In this document: positions 1 to 14,006 of the stretch, piece by piece
Position numbering within the stretch: the first letter of the stretch is position 1
Layout of the letters: each line of letters begins with the position of its first letter
DNA from: Polyporus tsugae
Taxonomy: Eukaryota > Basidiomycota > Agaricomycetes > Polyporales > Polyporaceae
Direction of reading: 5' to 3'
DNA: 64,000 nucleotides
NCBI GenBank assembly: GCA_024305745.1
Contig: JAHRBS010000009.1
Coordinates: 992,001 to 1,056,000, forward strand
Notes under the pieces: model-generated
What the model saw: the letters and a program-made list of their open reading frames with translations, nothing else
Told to the model about the DNA's origin: nothing
Databases searched by the model: none
Position numbers and translations under genes: made by a program

Positions 1-1378
1 ACATCGCTGAGCAAGCCGTTTTACAACTCGCAGACGATTGCAGGGAATTTCAGTCCTAATGAGGGTGAGGTGGAACCACACCACCCTTGAGCATATCTTG
101 ACACGTTTAATCAGTCAGTACAACTCCTTTCTCGGAATTAGATGCCTTCCTTGCGGTGTCTACGCCACGGTGATGTCAAATGTGGCTGAATACAATAGAA
201 TTATCGGGCATTGTGACAAGGGGGAGCAAGGCGTACCATCCTCGCCGACGACGTCATCAGTGGTCCGTGTACCAGGGGCGGGAAGCCGGTCAGGTAACAG
301 GTAAAGATAGGCATTCCAAAGTCCGACGTCATCCTTCTGGAGTCGGGCTAAGCTTGGGCTAAGCCGTGAATAGTGCTGCAGAGACAGTGAGCCTGTGTGC
401 GCGTGTCAGCAATCCAAAAGGTGCACCGGGCATGTAGGACCGAATCAGCAGGCAGCCCGCAAACAGATGCTCTAGGATAAACCGTTGTTGAATTGTCCAT
501 GGATATTTTTGTTCACGAAAAGAGCAAGTGTCCCATGGTGGGAGGGGCTGATGCAACATGCATACACGAGGGTGCAATCGGCAACGCACCATGAGTGAAC
601 ATATTGGCGAGCGATTCACAAGGACCCAGCAAGCCTAACCGGGTACAGCAACGTTGACACTTGCCTGCCGACGTACAGCTGAGTGGCTGAGTCATTCTAT
701 GGTATCTTCCGCCAGTTATTGTCATAAGAACATGAAAGCAACCTAATACTCGCCTCCGGTATACGTGACTGATCCTCAAGAACACACCGCTCCAACCTTG
801 CGGAAGGAATCTTGGCTCACCATGGACGCAAAGAACAAACGAAGGCCACAAGGCTCTTTTTAAGGTCGACGAGAACAAAGGAGCACGGGTTGTGTGTAAA
901 TTCGGCTGTATTATGCTTTTTTTTTTGCGAAAGAGAAAAAGGAACGAAGACAAGGGCGGACAATGCGGTCGAGGTCGAGGTCCAAGAGCTGTGGGGAGCG
1001 TAGCGCCGGCGGGGGGCTCACGCGACGCGACGCGCTGTGGCTGCGAGTCAAACCCTCCCTCCGCCCCTCATCTCATCTCCCCCACCATCTCCTCGCCATA
1101 AACCCCTCGCCATCCTTATCCCGCACAAGCAACAGCGATCTCAGAAACGACCAGTCGACCACCGCTTGGAAAGCCAACACACATACAGCATTCCAGGACA
1201 CCGAGGTGTGGTGGCTAAACCATGTATAGCGTGATCTCGAGCTCATTGCATCCATGCGCCGCTTTCCACAGATTCGTTCTAGCCTGTCTTGAGGATCGCA
1301 TTCCTACGAGCAATCCTTCACCGCGTCCTCGCTGTTTGACTGGGAGGTTCACGCTTTCCGCTGTCATGCGATTGGACC
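1..1378. other. Intergenic, no gene supported
   Basis: No reading frame here has family features or consistent splicing. A short open frame at positions 1-90 could be the last exon of a gene lying outside the window, but nothing supports it. The last 300 bases before the gene at 1379 are rich in pyrimidines and CA, as is usual for fungal promoter and 5' leader DNA. Confidence 0.5.
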
Positions 1379-4300
1379 ATGCCAAGGTCAGGTAGCGAGT
1401 CCAGTTCGTCTCGCCGACACAACCCCATCCAGCCGCTCTCAAACTACTTCCACATCACCTCCCAAGTCTGGTCCGCCCGGCCCAATGACCCGCCGCGCAC
1501 AGACCCCTCGTCTTCCTCTTCAAGCTCCGGGTCACCTCCAGAGGTCTTCGATGATTTACTCAGCCGCACGTGCGCGCCTAGTCCCCGCTCCAGATGGTCC
1601 ACGCGAAGGGCACCTGGCCCTTACGGACACCGTCCACTGCATAAGTGGTTGCCGTCGGAGCAGAAGCACTTCGACGGGATGGGTATGCTTGTGGAAATGT
1701 TCCCCCAGCCGAACTCGGACAGCGGCGAAGACGAGAAGGAGCAGCACCCGATGGTCGTGGAGTATGCTGGAGTGATAGAGGACGAGAAAGCAGTGGTCGA
1801 GAAGGACGAAGAGGACGAGGATGAAGATGCAGCGGATGATGAGTTTGATGCTGATGGCGTCTATCCTCGCTCACCCCAGTCACGGCCATTGTCCGCAGCC
1901 GCTGCGAAGAAGCGGGAGAAGAACAAGAAGAAGAGGGCGAAGGCGCGGGCGAAAGCGAAGGACAGGGACAAGAGTGGACTTGCCTCTTCCGATCCTCTCC
2001 TTGACACTCCCCAAGACCTCCTCGCATCCATGTCACGTATCGCCAAGCTCGTCGGGTCACTCAGTGCGGACGCACGCGAAGGGAACCCTGATGCGCTCCT
2101 TCAACGCGTCCGTGACGCGCTTGGCAAGGACGGTCAACCCTCGAGCCCCGCACGCTGGCGTTCGGAGGTGTTGCAGAGCGTTCGCCGGATGGAAGGTATG
2201 CTTGGCAAGATGGAAAAGTGGCAAGCACAAGTATCACCGGGCGAGATTGAAGCACTGAGGCAGGAAACAGTCCGGTTGGAGGCGCGTGTGCGTGCGGTGG
2301 TTGAGCAGACGGAGGTGGTGCAGGAGGGAGAACAAGTCGCTCGTAGGAAAGGAAAGGAGAGGGTTGCCACCCATGCGCGGGAGATCGGATCCACAGAAGG
2401 GGTGGGCACAGACGGCGGCGGTTTGTTTGCGGCGACCGCGGAACAAGAGCCAGAGCCAGACGGAGAGGACGCGGCCAGTGTATCTGACAGCGCTCCAGAC
2501 ACTAACTCTTGTCCCTCCGAATCCGACACAGGACCGACGGACCCAGAGGTAGAGGATCACTCTCCGCTTGATGAGAAGGTCTCCTCGCCGTCCCCCGACA
2601 TTGCTCCAGCCACATCTATCCCTTCCTCCACACCAGCGGAAGTACCAGAACCACCCCCAGAAACCGTGTATTTGGGCCTCAAGCCTAATGATTACGCCCT
2701 ACGCGTTGGTCCTCATGGCTACATCCTTCCCGCTGCTCCCGCTGCCGGCATCCAACATACTGCACTGCACACGCTCGCGTCCAAGAACCACAACATCCCC
2801 CCTGACCCGCCTCCGAGCCCAGTCGACCACCTTACTCAACATCCGTGGACTATGCTTGAGGTCCTCTTCCTGCTTGAAGTCGCTGCGCACTTTCCCCCTG
2901 CGGAGAATGGTTGGACGTTCGTCGCGGAGGCGTACAATAACATCCTCATCACGCGCCCTCTGCAGGAGTGGTTCGGGAAGCAGGCGACCACGAGCAACGA
3001 AGAGGAGAGCAAGATGAAGTCTCTGCTTCGGGAGATGAATGTTGAGTCCCGTCGGCTGCGTGCGCGATCTTCCGCGGATGCAGGCGGGAAGGCGAAAGCT
3101 GGTGAACGCGGTAAGACGGCGCCGTTTGGCAGCGCGGAGGCGCATGCTGAGGCTAATGCCCACGCGAAGTCTTCAGCGACTCCAGCGGCCACCACGGCAG
3201 CATCCTCGTCGACTTCACCACCTTCCCCGAGCACCTCCTCCAATACATCTGACAGGGATGCACTCATCATCACCAGACTTCCATTTCCTCTGGAACCTCC
3301 TGCAAACGATGCACTGTCGCAAGGTCCACCGCCCTCACAGCGCATCATATCCTTCCCGCGCCGCCGTCCTCCGCTCACCCTTCCCTGCGCTGACGCAAGT
3401 GCTTTTGCCCGTGTTATGAAGTCAGCCTCGGCTGGAGTCCGCCCGCCTTCTGCCGAGTCGCGTGCGGCGATGCTGGCATTGTACACCGCGACCAAGACGC
3501 GTTTCCCCGTGCGCTCTCCATGGGACTGCTGGCATCGATGGTGTACGCCCTGGATTGTCCCAGAGTCCCACGATGCCAACCGCGAAGACAACGGAGACAG
3601 GCCGGTGATGCCCCCAATGGTACTCGACTACGTCGCCGGCAACATTGGCCTGCCCTGCGGAACCTGGATCACTCAGGCGCGCCGGTGGGAGTTCGCACCC
3701 GTGCCCGGGACGTATCCCGACGCACCTGGGGTTATGCATACGGTGACCGCGGGGTATGATCCGCGACCAGGCATGGTGTCGTTCGCGAGGATGACCCACC
3801 TCAGCGCCGAAAAGACGTGGGCGGGCGTCGGGTTGGGAAGGAAGAAGGACGGGATGGTGGCTGAGGATGTCCTTGCGAACAGGAGGATGAAGCTGCCTAC
3901 GACGCTAGCGGGCATCTGGCCTGGGAAATGTGAGTAGCGAACCGAGATAAATTACGGTGATCAACGGTGCGAGCTAACGATTGAGTCGCTGTAGTCAACC
4001 AGAAGCCTTCGAATGCTCGTCCTCCCGCAGCGACACCAGCTTCTACTCCCGCCGCGGCCCCCGCCTCAATCGTTCCCTCTGCCACGGCCCCAGTCGTCCT
4101 AGCGAATACGAACGAGGCCCCCAGTCAGACTCCCCCGGTCACTGCTACGTCTCCTCCCTCGTCTCCCGCCGCGTCGTCCACCGCGGAGACGCCTCGACCT
4201 CAGTCTCAGGCGCGTCCTTCACCACCACCCAACAAGGGAACGATCGCCCAACCTCCGCATCCGTTCCTCCCTCTTCCCCAGCCACACAAGTCCCCACCGC

Positions 4301-4656
4301 GCGAAGCACCCAACGTTCCAGAAGGCACGCTTGGGAACACCGCCCGGCCGGGTATCCGCGCGTGGTTCCAGAGCGCTGCGGTGCGTGCCGATGTGCTCGA
4401 GCGTGTTGCTCAGCTGGAGCGAGCGAAAGAGCCGTTCGAGCGCGCCATGGGTCAGGGGTCCGCACCCGGCGCGTCGAATTCGAAGGACGGTGGTGCGAAC
4501 GCGAAGCCGAAGGCTGAGGCGGATGCAGAGAGGGTGAAGCAGTGGGAGAAGGAGAGGGACCGGGACAGGTGGGTGCCGGCCCACTTGCGGGAGATCGTCG
4601 TCCCCCCGCGTTCGTTGCGCCCGCTCGTGCCGTCGGCGTCCGTCCCACAGGCCTGA
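1379..4656 (+). CDS. Large low-complexity protein of unknown function, 1070 aa
   Basis: Two exons, 1379-3929 and 3995-4656, are joined across a 65 bp GT-AG intron with a GCTAAC branch site, giving 1070 residues. I do not recognise a family. The N-terminus is Ser-rich. An acidic Glu/Asp block lies near residues 135-160 and a Lys/Arg-rich, nuclear-localisation-like block near 173-195. A helical, charged stretch near 265-330 could form a coiled coil. The non-repetitive, probably folded parts lie near residues 435-550 and 680-850 and are rich in Trp, Pro and Gly. A short charged helical region ends the protein after a Pro/Ala/Ser-rich linker. Nuclear location is inferred only from the basic block. 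The start is the first ATG of the long frame. Its 3' end converges on PRE4. Confidence 0.75.
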
Positions 4657-5324
4657 GGCTGAGTTGAGGCCTCCGCGTCAGTGTGGAGCCCGCCCCTTGT
4701 GTGGTAGGCTCTCGACCTGTCGGAGGGCTTGCTGGTGACGTGCCCTCCTGCCGTCTAGGACATCGCAGCCTATCCGCAACCTTCTAACCCTGTTCAACAC
4801 ATATTCCCTATTCCCGCATTGACATTTATCCCCATTCATTCCTTACAGCGCAATCTCACGACTCGACTCTGTAGCATAGAACGCCGTTTAGTTTTGGCAC
4901 CGGATCAGACACCCATCGTATAGCACCCTAGTCCTAGTAATGAAACAATGAACCCAACGCACGGCCTGGCCACGATGCATGACTACACCGCTCTGTAGAT
5001 CTAGCTGTTGACATATACTGCGAGGACTCGGAGTAGTACTACGATAATACGGTACATACTTGGTTACCCTAATACATGGTTTCCGTGAGATGGCATTCGG
5101 GGCGTGAGTACATAGAGCGGCAATGCCCCGAAACATGAAACATGGGCTTGAGAGCTTGAGCCTTTGCGTTTGTCCTTCAAGCTCGCAGAAGTTGGAGTTG
5201 AACTAGGATTATGTTCTGTGAACGTTCACTTGCAAAGAAGATATACAATGGAAAGTCCCATTGTGACACTCGTTTCTACTACTATTACATGCGCGCTCAC
5301 CATTGCACGTACTACATCCATAAC
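4657..5324. other. Convergent 3' intergenic region
   Basis: This gap lies between two genes that converge, the unknown gene at 1379-4656 and PRE4. It is less GC-rich than the flanking coding DNA and presumably holds both 3' UTRs. I see no coding frame, repeat or RNA gene in it. Confidence 0.6.
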
Positions 5325-6755
5325 CTACTGCGTCTGCGCACCGTACCCGCGGAGGCCTTCGGCGAAACCCCAGGAGGTCTCGAGGTGGACCTGGTCGGAG
5401 ATGTGCACGCCTGAGGCGTTCACCGTCGCTATTTGGTACTAAAATCGAGCCAACGCTTAGTTGACCTCGCATGGCATGGAAGCGAGCAGAGGAAACGAAC
5501 CTTGTCCAAGCTGCGCGCGTCGCGGTAAAAGAGGACGCGCATGCACTCGTGGAGGAGGTTGCGGGCATTCTCTTCAGTGAGCTCCTCTACCTTGCCGTCC
5601 ACGGCCGCCCGGAGAAGCGGAATCGCGATGTAGGCACCGTAGCCGGTCGCGATGGAGGGAGAGGAGTAGGTTGTGCCAAGAAGGTCGACGTAACCCAGGA
5701 ATCTGCGGCGGGGAAAATGAGACAACGTTAGTGCTGATGAATTTCGCTGCATTCGCGGGCAATTGGCAGAAAACAGAGGATGGGAGTCCGCGTCCCAAGC
5801 GGGTTTCCAATCCAAAGACACCGAGTCGAAATTCGCTTCGTTCGCTAGAAGAGCAGGTGGAGTAGGAAACCTCGAATAGCACAAGGATAAGGCACGATCT
5901 ATGATTCTGTCAAATTTTGAGGCTATTCCCGTCAAAGGTCTGGAACGGACATCCGTAGATGTGGTCCCAAAGCCAGCGAGATAGATGCAGAGGACGGCTG
6001 ATAGTGAGGGAGAGGAAGAACAGTACCGTACATTGGTACTTGAGTCATGGGTTGGAGAGCACGGACGTCCGCTTAAAGAGTACGAGAGTACGGGGGATAT
6101 AGGGCTCACCGTTTGCCGTCTCGGAAGCCGCCGACGAGGATGGAATTCCAGAGAGGGTTGATCTTGGAACGGCGGGAGTACATGACGCGGGAGAGGTATT
6201 CGTGGACTTCAGCCGGACCGAGGTCATGGCCGTCTGCTTGGGTGAACTCGTCGATGACGACCTCGTCAAGGAGGGATTGGATAGCTTGGAAGTCGGACAT
6301 GTCTCCGGACGCGCCGATGACGGTGGAATTGCCGACTGGGTGTAGGCGTTGGATGTCTTTGAAGCGGGCAAGGGAGCCATATGATGCTGCAGAAAGATGT
6401 ACGGTTAGGCTGGCTAGGAGGAGGGGGGAGGGGTAGCCTGAGGAGTGGCGAACCCAAGTTGTCTGCCGCCATCATAATTCCATCCTTGTACTGAATGGCG
6501 AGGACGGATGTACCGGTCACGATCGGCTGTCTACCTCAGAGTCAGCCATGGGAGTGGTTTGGAATGAGCGAGGGACATACTGGGTGTGTTGGACGCCTTC
6601 TGCGAAGTTGTCCTTGGTAGCTGGACGTTGATGGATGGGGTATGTGCCGTATGGATCGAATGCATCATTGCGCTAAGAGGTGTTCAGTGTCTGCTGCAGG
6701 ATAAAAGCGTCAGAAAGCGTACTGGACGGCCCCAGTTTGTCGGAAAGTGGTCCAT
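5325..6755 (-). CDS. PRE4: 20S proteasome subunit beta-7 (PSMB4/Pre4 type)
   Basis: This is a structural beta subunit of the 20S proteasome core. Six exons on the minus strand (6755-6723, 6672-6581, 6530-6454, 6386-6110, 5702-5501, 5438-5325) give 264 residues. The N-terminus MDHFPTNWGRPRNDAFDPYG is a short propeptide. The conserved processing region TQQPIVTGTSVLAIQYKDG follows and then MMAADNLASYGSLARF. In this family beta-7 is a non-catalytic beta subunit. The remaining sequence includes SRRSKINPLWNSILVGG and FLGYVDLLGTTYSSPSIATG, both typical of Pre4. The fourth intron (5703-6109) is 407 bp, far longer than its neighbours of 50-67 bp, yet the protein reads continuously across it (GGFRDGKR then FLGYVDLLG). 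The gene shares a 261 bp upstream region with PRP43. Confidence 0.95.
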
Positions 6756-7016
6756 GGCTGAGCGAGGGCGTGGAAGGAGGCAGACGATGGCGGTCGATGT
6801 CCGAGAACGCGTCAGTCTCTCCCCACTGGCGACTCCTCAGGCTCTAGTCTCCCCGACGCGCGTCGTACACGTGAGTCAGGGCGTCTACATTTGGGTCCTC
6901 GGCGTCTCTGCCTGCAACTGCAACTCTGCATCCCTCCTCGCTGTCCTCGCCGTCGGTCTCCTTTCTTTCCGTCTCCCCCCCCCCCCCCACCCTCTCTCTT
7001 GTGTACGAGTACTGCA
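6756..7016. promoter_or_regulatory. Shared divergent promoter of PRE4 and PRP43
   Basis: Only 261 bp separate the start codons of two oppositely directed housekeeping genes, so both promoters must lie here or overlap the genes. The PRP43 side carries a pyrimidine tract with 14 consecutive C residues (6975-6988) about 30 bases before its ATG. No TATA box is evident. The promoter role is inferred from layout. Confidence 0.6.
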
Positions 7017-9894
<2,878 letters not shown>

Positions 9895-10881
9895 TCATTC
9901 GGCAGAGGGTGCTTTATGTAGAGAGGGGTGGCGAGGACAGCGGTGGCTTCCTGTTTGTGTTGTGCTGTAACAGTGTACTTCGCGCCGCATTGGGTGATCG
10001 GTAATACTTTTTGGGTACTGGCTACGAGCCGATGACAACTTCTGTTCCAGAAGCTTGTACTGGATTGGTGCCGGAGGAGGGTGTAAGTACATAGATGGAG
10101 GTGCTTTCATCGTGGAGGTCCGGCCAACGGTGTCAGCGGATTGTGGCATGGCCGACACGGCGCTAGCAACTCGCGATAAGTTCGCCCTGTGCGCGTCAAT
10201 GCTGAATTCTTTCGCAGCAACGACGATGATTTCTGGAACCGAAGGACCTTGCTCTATCACCACGCCTACCACAACCGTCCAATGGTCTTGAGGCATCGCG
10301 AGCACGGGTCATCCAACTTTGTGCCCTTCACGATATCGGTATCGCCATGAATCGTTTGCGGTCGCCCACAGCCCCAGTGTCATAGCGGGGTCGTAGCAAC
10401 CAGCGAAGAATGCAAGCCGTATCAGTAAGCACGTGTCCCCAGTGTCAATCTGTGAGGAATTGCGCTAACTTGGGCTTTTACTGGTATGGATTTTCCCTGG
10501 AAGGGGGATGACCGAAGGCGGCAATTCTCAGTTAGCAATGTATTGGAAGCTAAGTACGTCTTGACGAGTTCTAAGTATCCTTGTTGTGTGGACAGCATGG
10601 GATTATTAATCATGGAAGAAGAGTTGTGAACTCTATCCAGTGCTTAGTCCGGGTTTGCGACACCCGGTCGGTGGCAGTCGACGTCCTTGACACTGGCAGG
10701 AACATCTTCGGCCACAGAGGCTTCGCCATCATGGCATGCCCCTCAATTCTCATGTCCTGTGAGATCCGACTACTGCTGCTACGGCCATCTCGGGATGGTA
10801 CATAAACCAAACCGCTCTGGCAGTGAGACTCAGCTTCCCCTTCCTGCAAAATTCCCGTTGTGCTTTCGTCCTTCGTTCACC
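9895..10881. other. Intergenic, no gene supported
   Basis: About 1 kb separates PRP43 from the sedolisin gene. It presumably holds the PRP43 3' UTR and the sedolisin promoter. A 136-codon antisense frame (9895-10305) has no recognisable motif and no splice context. The frame in phase with the sedolisin start stays open back to 10687, but its translation looks like leader sequence and not a protein. Confidence 0.5.
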
Positions 10882-12957
10882 ATGATTGCGGCAGCAGGGC
10901 TGCTTCTCGTCGCTTCCTTTCCTTTCTCAATGGGCAGATTGCTGGGTCTATTTCCTTCAGGCGGCGGAATAATAATGGTAGTAGGCCTGCGCCCCGCCAA
11001 CATCCCTGGACTCCACAGCTCTTTGCTGGATATCAGTAACCCTGCGAGTGCCAATTACGCTAATCATCTGTCCATTGATGAGGTATGTACGCTTTGCTTG
11101 GCGACCACAAATGTTCTAACGAAACATTACACAGGCTAAGGCATTTGTCGCGCCGGCTTCGGAAACTGTCCAAGCGGTCACGGGTTGGCTGGCACAGTAC
11201 AATATCACACCGGGAGTCGCTTCCCCGTCTGGGGACATGCTGGAGATGGCGATCGATGTGGACACCGCGAACGCACTACTCAATGCCAACTACACTCCTT
11301 CCTTGCACCCGGATACCGGCTCGACCGTTTATACGACCAGCTCCTTTTCGGTCCCTTCGGAAATTCAACAGCACGTAGCTTTCATCTACCCGACTACGAA
11401 GTGTGTGCAGCGTTTACTCGAACAGATGTTGTGCCCTGCAACCAGTTGCTAACGCTCTTTTCTTCAGAATCTTGCCTGCCATTGTTAGCAATCCTTCTGT
11501 CAGCACGATCAACCTACCCAAGCATTCTCGCCGCAGAACCCGGTCCAAGAGAGCGACTATTCCCTCTTCTTGCACGCAAACCATGACTCCTCAGTGCCTT
11601 CAGGGGCTTTATAATATACCCTCAACCCCTGCGACTGCGCCCGGGAACAGTCTCGGAGTGAGCGGCTTTGCAAATGAAGTAGCGAACCAGACGGATCTAG
11701 AGGTGCCACTGCCATTTGCCTCATCGCTTGAGGGCGACTAACCAGTCGCCATAGGGATTTTTCGCGAGTCTCCGTCCAGACATCACGAATGGATCCTTCA
11801 ATGTCCAATCTATCGATGGGGGTATTGACACTGGCGCGGGAACAGTCGAGGCCGTAAGTCGATACGTCGAGCATATATATGTGCCTTGCAATACTTGGAC
11901 ACTCATTGCTGCTTAACGCCAGAGTCTGGATATCCAATACACGACCGGTATCGCAACGAACGTCAACACCACGTTCCTGACAGTTGGTAGCCAGAACCAA
12001 GACGGCGTCTTTGGCTTCCTCGATATCATCAACACGCTGCTTGCGCAACCAAACCCGCCACTCGTTCTCACGACGAGCTTTGGGTTTGACGAGACGTTCT
12101 TCGAGGCCAACCCTGGCATCGCGAAGTACGCATTATTTATATCCACCGTCCCTCAGTCCATTAATATCATGATCTCTGGCGCTCCATAGCACGCTCTGCA
12201 ACGCCTACGCACAGCTTGGTGCTCGTGGAACAAGCATTCTGTTCGCATCCGGAGACGGCGGTGTCGCAGGTAGTCGCTTCAGTAATACCTGCAATGCCGA
12301 CGGATCATTCGTACCCACCTTTCCCAGCGGTTGTCCATAGCAAGTCTGCCCCCAATTTGGAATGTTACGGTCCTCGCTGACACGTGTATCACAGTCTTAC
12401 ATCTGTAGGAAGCACGCAGGGGAACAGCCCCGAGACGGCCGCCCAGTTCTCGTCCGGAGGTTTCTCCAAGATCTTCTCGCGCCCAGACTACCAAACCGTG
12501 GCCGTGGAGGCATATCTGAGCGCGCTTGGAAATTCGAACGAGGGCTTGTTCAACGCCTCGGGCCGTGCGTATCCCGACGTCTCCACACAAGGCGTCAGCT
12601 TTGCCGTCAACATCGCAGGAACGTTCGAGGCGGTCTCCGGGACGAGCGCATCGAGCCCGACGTTTGCGAGCGTCGTGGCGCTCCTCAACGACCAGCGGCT
12701 CAATGCCGGCAAGGCCCCCCTCGGCTTCCTGAACCCGCTGCTGTACTCCAGTGCTGCGTCGGCGTTCAACGACATCACCTCCGGCAGCAACCCAGGCTGC
12801 AACACTACCGGCTTCCCTGCTCTCGCTGGCTGGGACCCCGTAAGTCGTGTCTTAGGCTTTTATCATCCTACATCTCTGATTTCGTAAATTGTAGGTGACT
12901 GGGCTCGGAACACCGGATTTTAACAAGCTGCTCTCTATCGTCATGTCTGCGCCCTAG
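10882..12957 (+). CDS. Secreted sedolisin-family (S53) serine-carboxyl peptidase
   Basis: This is an acid protease of the sedolisin/tripeptidyl-peptidase family, probably secreted to digest protein at low pH. Eight exons (10882-11082, 11135-11400, 11468-11702, 11755-11853, 11923-12125, 12190-12339, 12395-12839, 12895-12957) give 553 residues. The catalytic Glu and Asp lie in VEASLDIQYT, the oxyanion Asp in LFASGDGGVAG, and the nucleophile Ser in SGTSASSP near residue 469. The pro-domain (LRPANIPGLHSSLLDISNP onward) is present. However, the usual stretch between signal peptide and pro-domain seems about 20-30 residues short, and the leader is Gly/Ile-rich. The intron 12340-12394 has a GC donor (GCAAGT), which is required to keep PYLTSVGSTQG in frame. 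Most branch sites are clean (CTAAC, CTGAC). The class is clear, the substrate specificity is not. Confidence 0.92.
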
Positions 12958-14006
12958 AGATCATCGAAGAGAGAGGATCGACAGGGTTTGGATCGAACTG
13001 TGGTTTCTGAATTTTGCTGTCTGATCATTCTTGTTACAATGAGATGTGGTGCTGACTGAGTTGAAGAAATATGACGCCTTGATGTGCATTTCCGCAGACT
13101 GATCCAGGGAGACCACTCATCCTAGACACAAGTACACGGAAGAGAGAGTTCCCACTCCGACGCCTAACCCATATGATACAGTGCACTCAGTGGGATACCG
13201 CATGTTGCTATAGAACGTATGCCCAGCACTTCCGCCCAACCCATATGATCCATTCCAATGGATTGACCGATCACATGCTGCAACGTAGTATTAGCCGTTC
13301 GTTTCAGTGGAGCGCACAGCCGATACGTAACCAAACTTCGATGAGGATCCCACAGCAAGTATGTAGTACTGCGCCATGATGATGGGATCGTGAAGGCGGG
13401 TACAAGCACATCTCGGATCTAATGCGCCACGACCGTGTCTAGATGCAGCCATGCTGAAGCTGCACATCGGGGATGAAGCTCAGGATCAGCTTGAAGTTGG
13501 CAGTTGACAGACTGTTGACAGCCGTACGGCTAGTAATTTGTCTCGCGCTTGAACTTGAAGTCTTGTCGTAGATACGCCCGCTCACAATAGCTGCGGACAT
13601 GGGGTGCAGACATATTAATGGGGGAGAAGACAGAGGTGCACCGTGATATGAAGGAACTCACCTGGAGTGTGACTACACAACGACGGTGGTAGCCAGGGTG
13701 ACTTGATGCTCGGAGACTAACTAGTAACTCGGAAGCGAGTATTCTAGAGACGACGTAGTAGTCGCAAGCAGAATCAACTCGTTTCACAGGTCAATGAGTA
13801 GGCTGCCGTGGAACGAAACTCGCCAATACCTTATCCAATTCCTTGACTTTGAAGCAAGGCCCCTGTCCGATGGCTCATGTACATGACATTTTTTTTTCGT
13901 CCAGAGAGGGCGGTTTGTTCCAAACCTAGCGTTGCCCATGATCTCCTCGGACCGCCGCCGAGGGGCCGACCATCGCCTCGATCTCCAGCCCCGCCACACC
14001 GCGCAT
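12958..14006. other. Intergenic, no gene supported
   Basis: This is a convergent gap between the sedolisin gene and the SLATT gene. A 17-base near-repeat around ACCCATATGAT occurs at about 13166 and 13238. A minus-strand frame (13784 upward) contains a stretch, RRRSEEIMGNARF, that resembles the C-terminal helix of SLATT proteins and may be remnant sequence of the neighbouring gene (see the SLATT entry). Confidence 0.45.

Noticed and set aside
1..90. Open frame possibly ending a gene from outside the window (TSLSKPFYNSQTIAGNF...)
   Set aside because: Only about 29 codons are visible, with no motif and a stop at 88-90. Chance cannot be excluded.
5429..6109. 226-codon frame that looks like a separate protein
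   Set aside because: Its C-terminal part is the PRE4 exon and the rest is the 407 bp intron read through.
9895..10305. 136-codon minus-strand frame downstream of PRP43
   Set aside because: No motif, no splice context, and it overlaps the likely PRP43 3' UTR.
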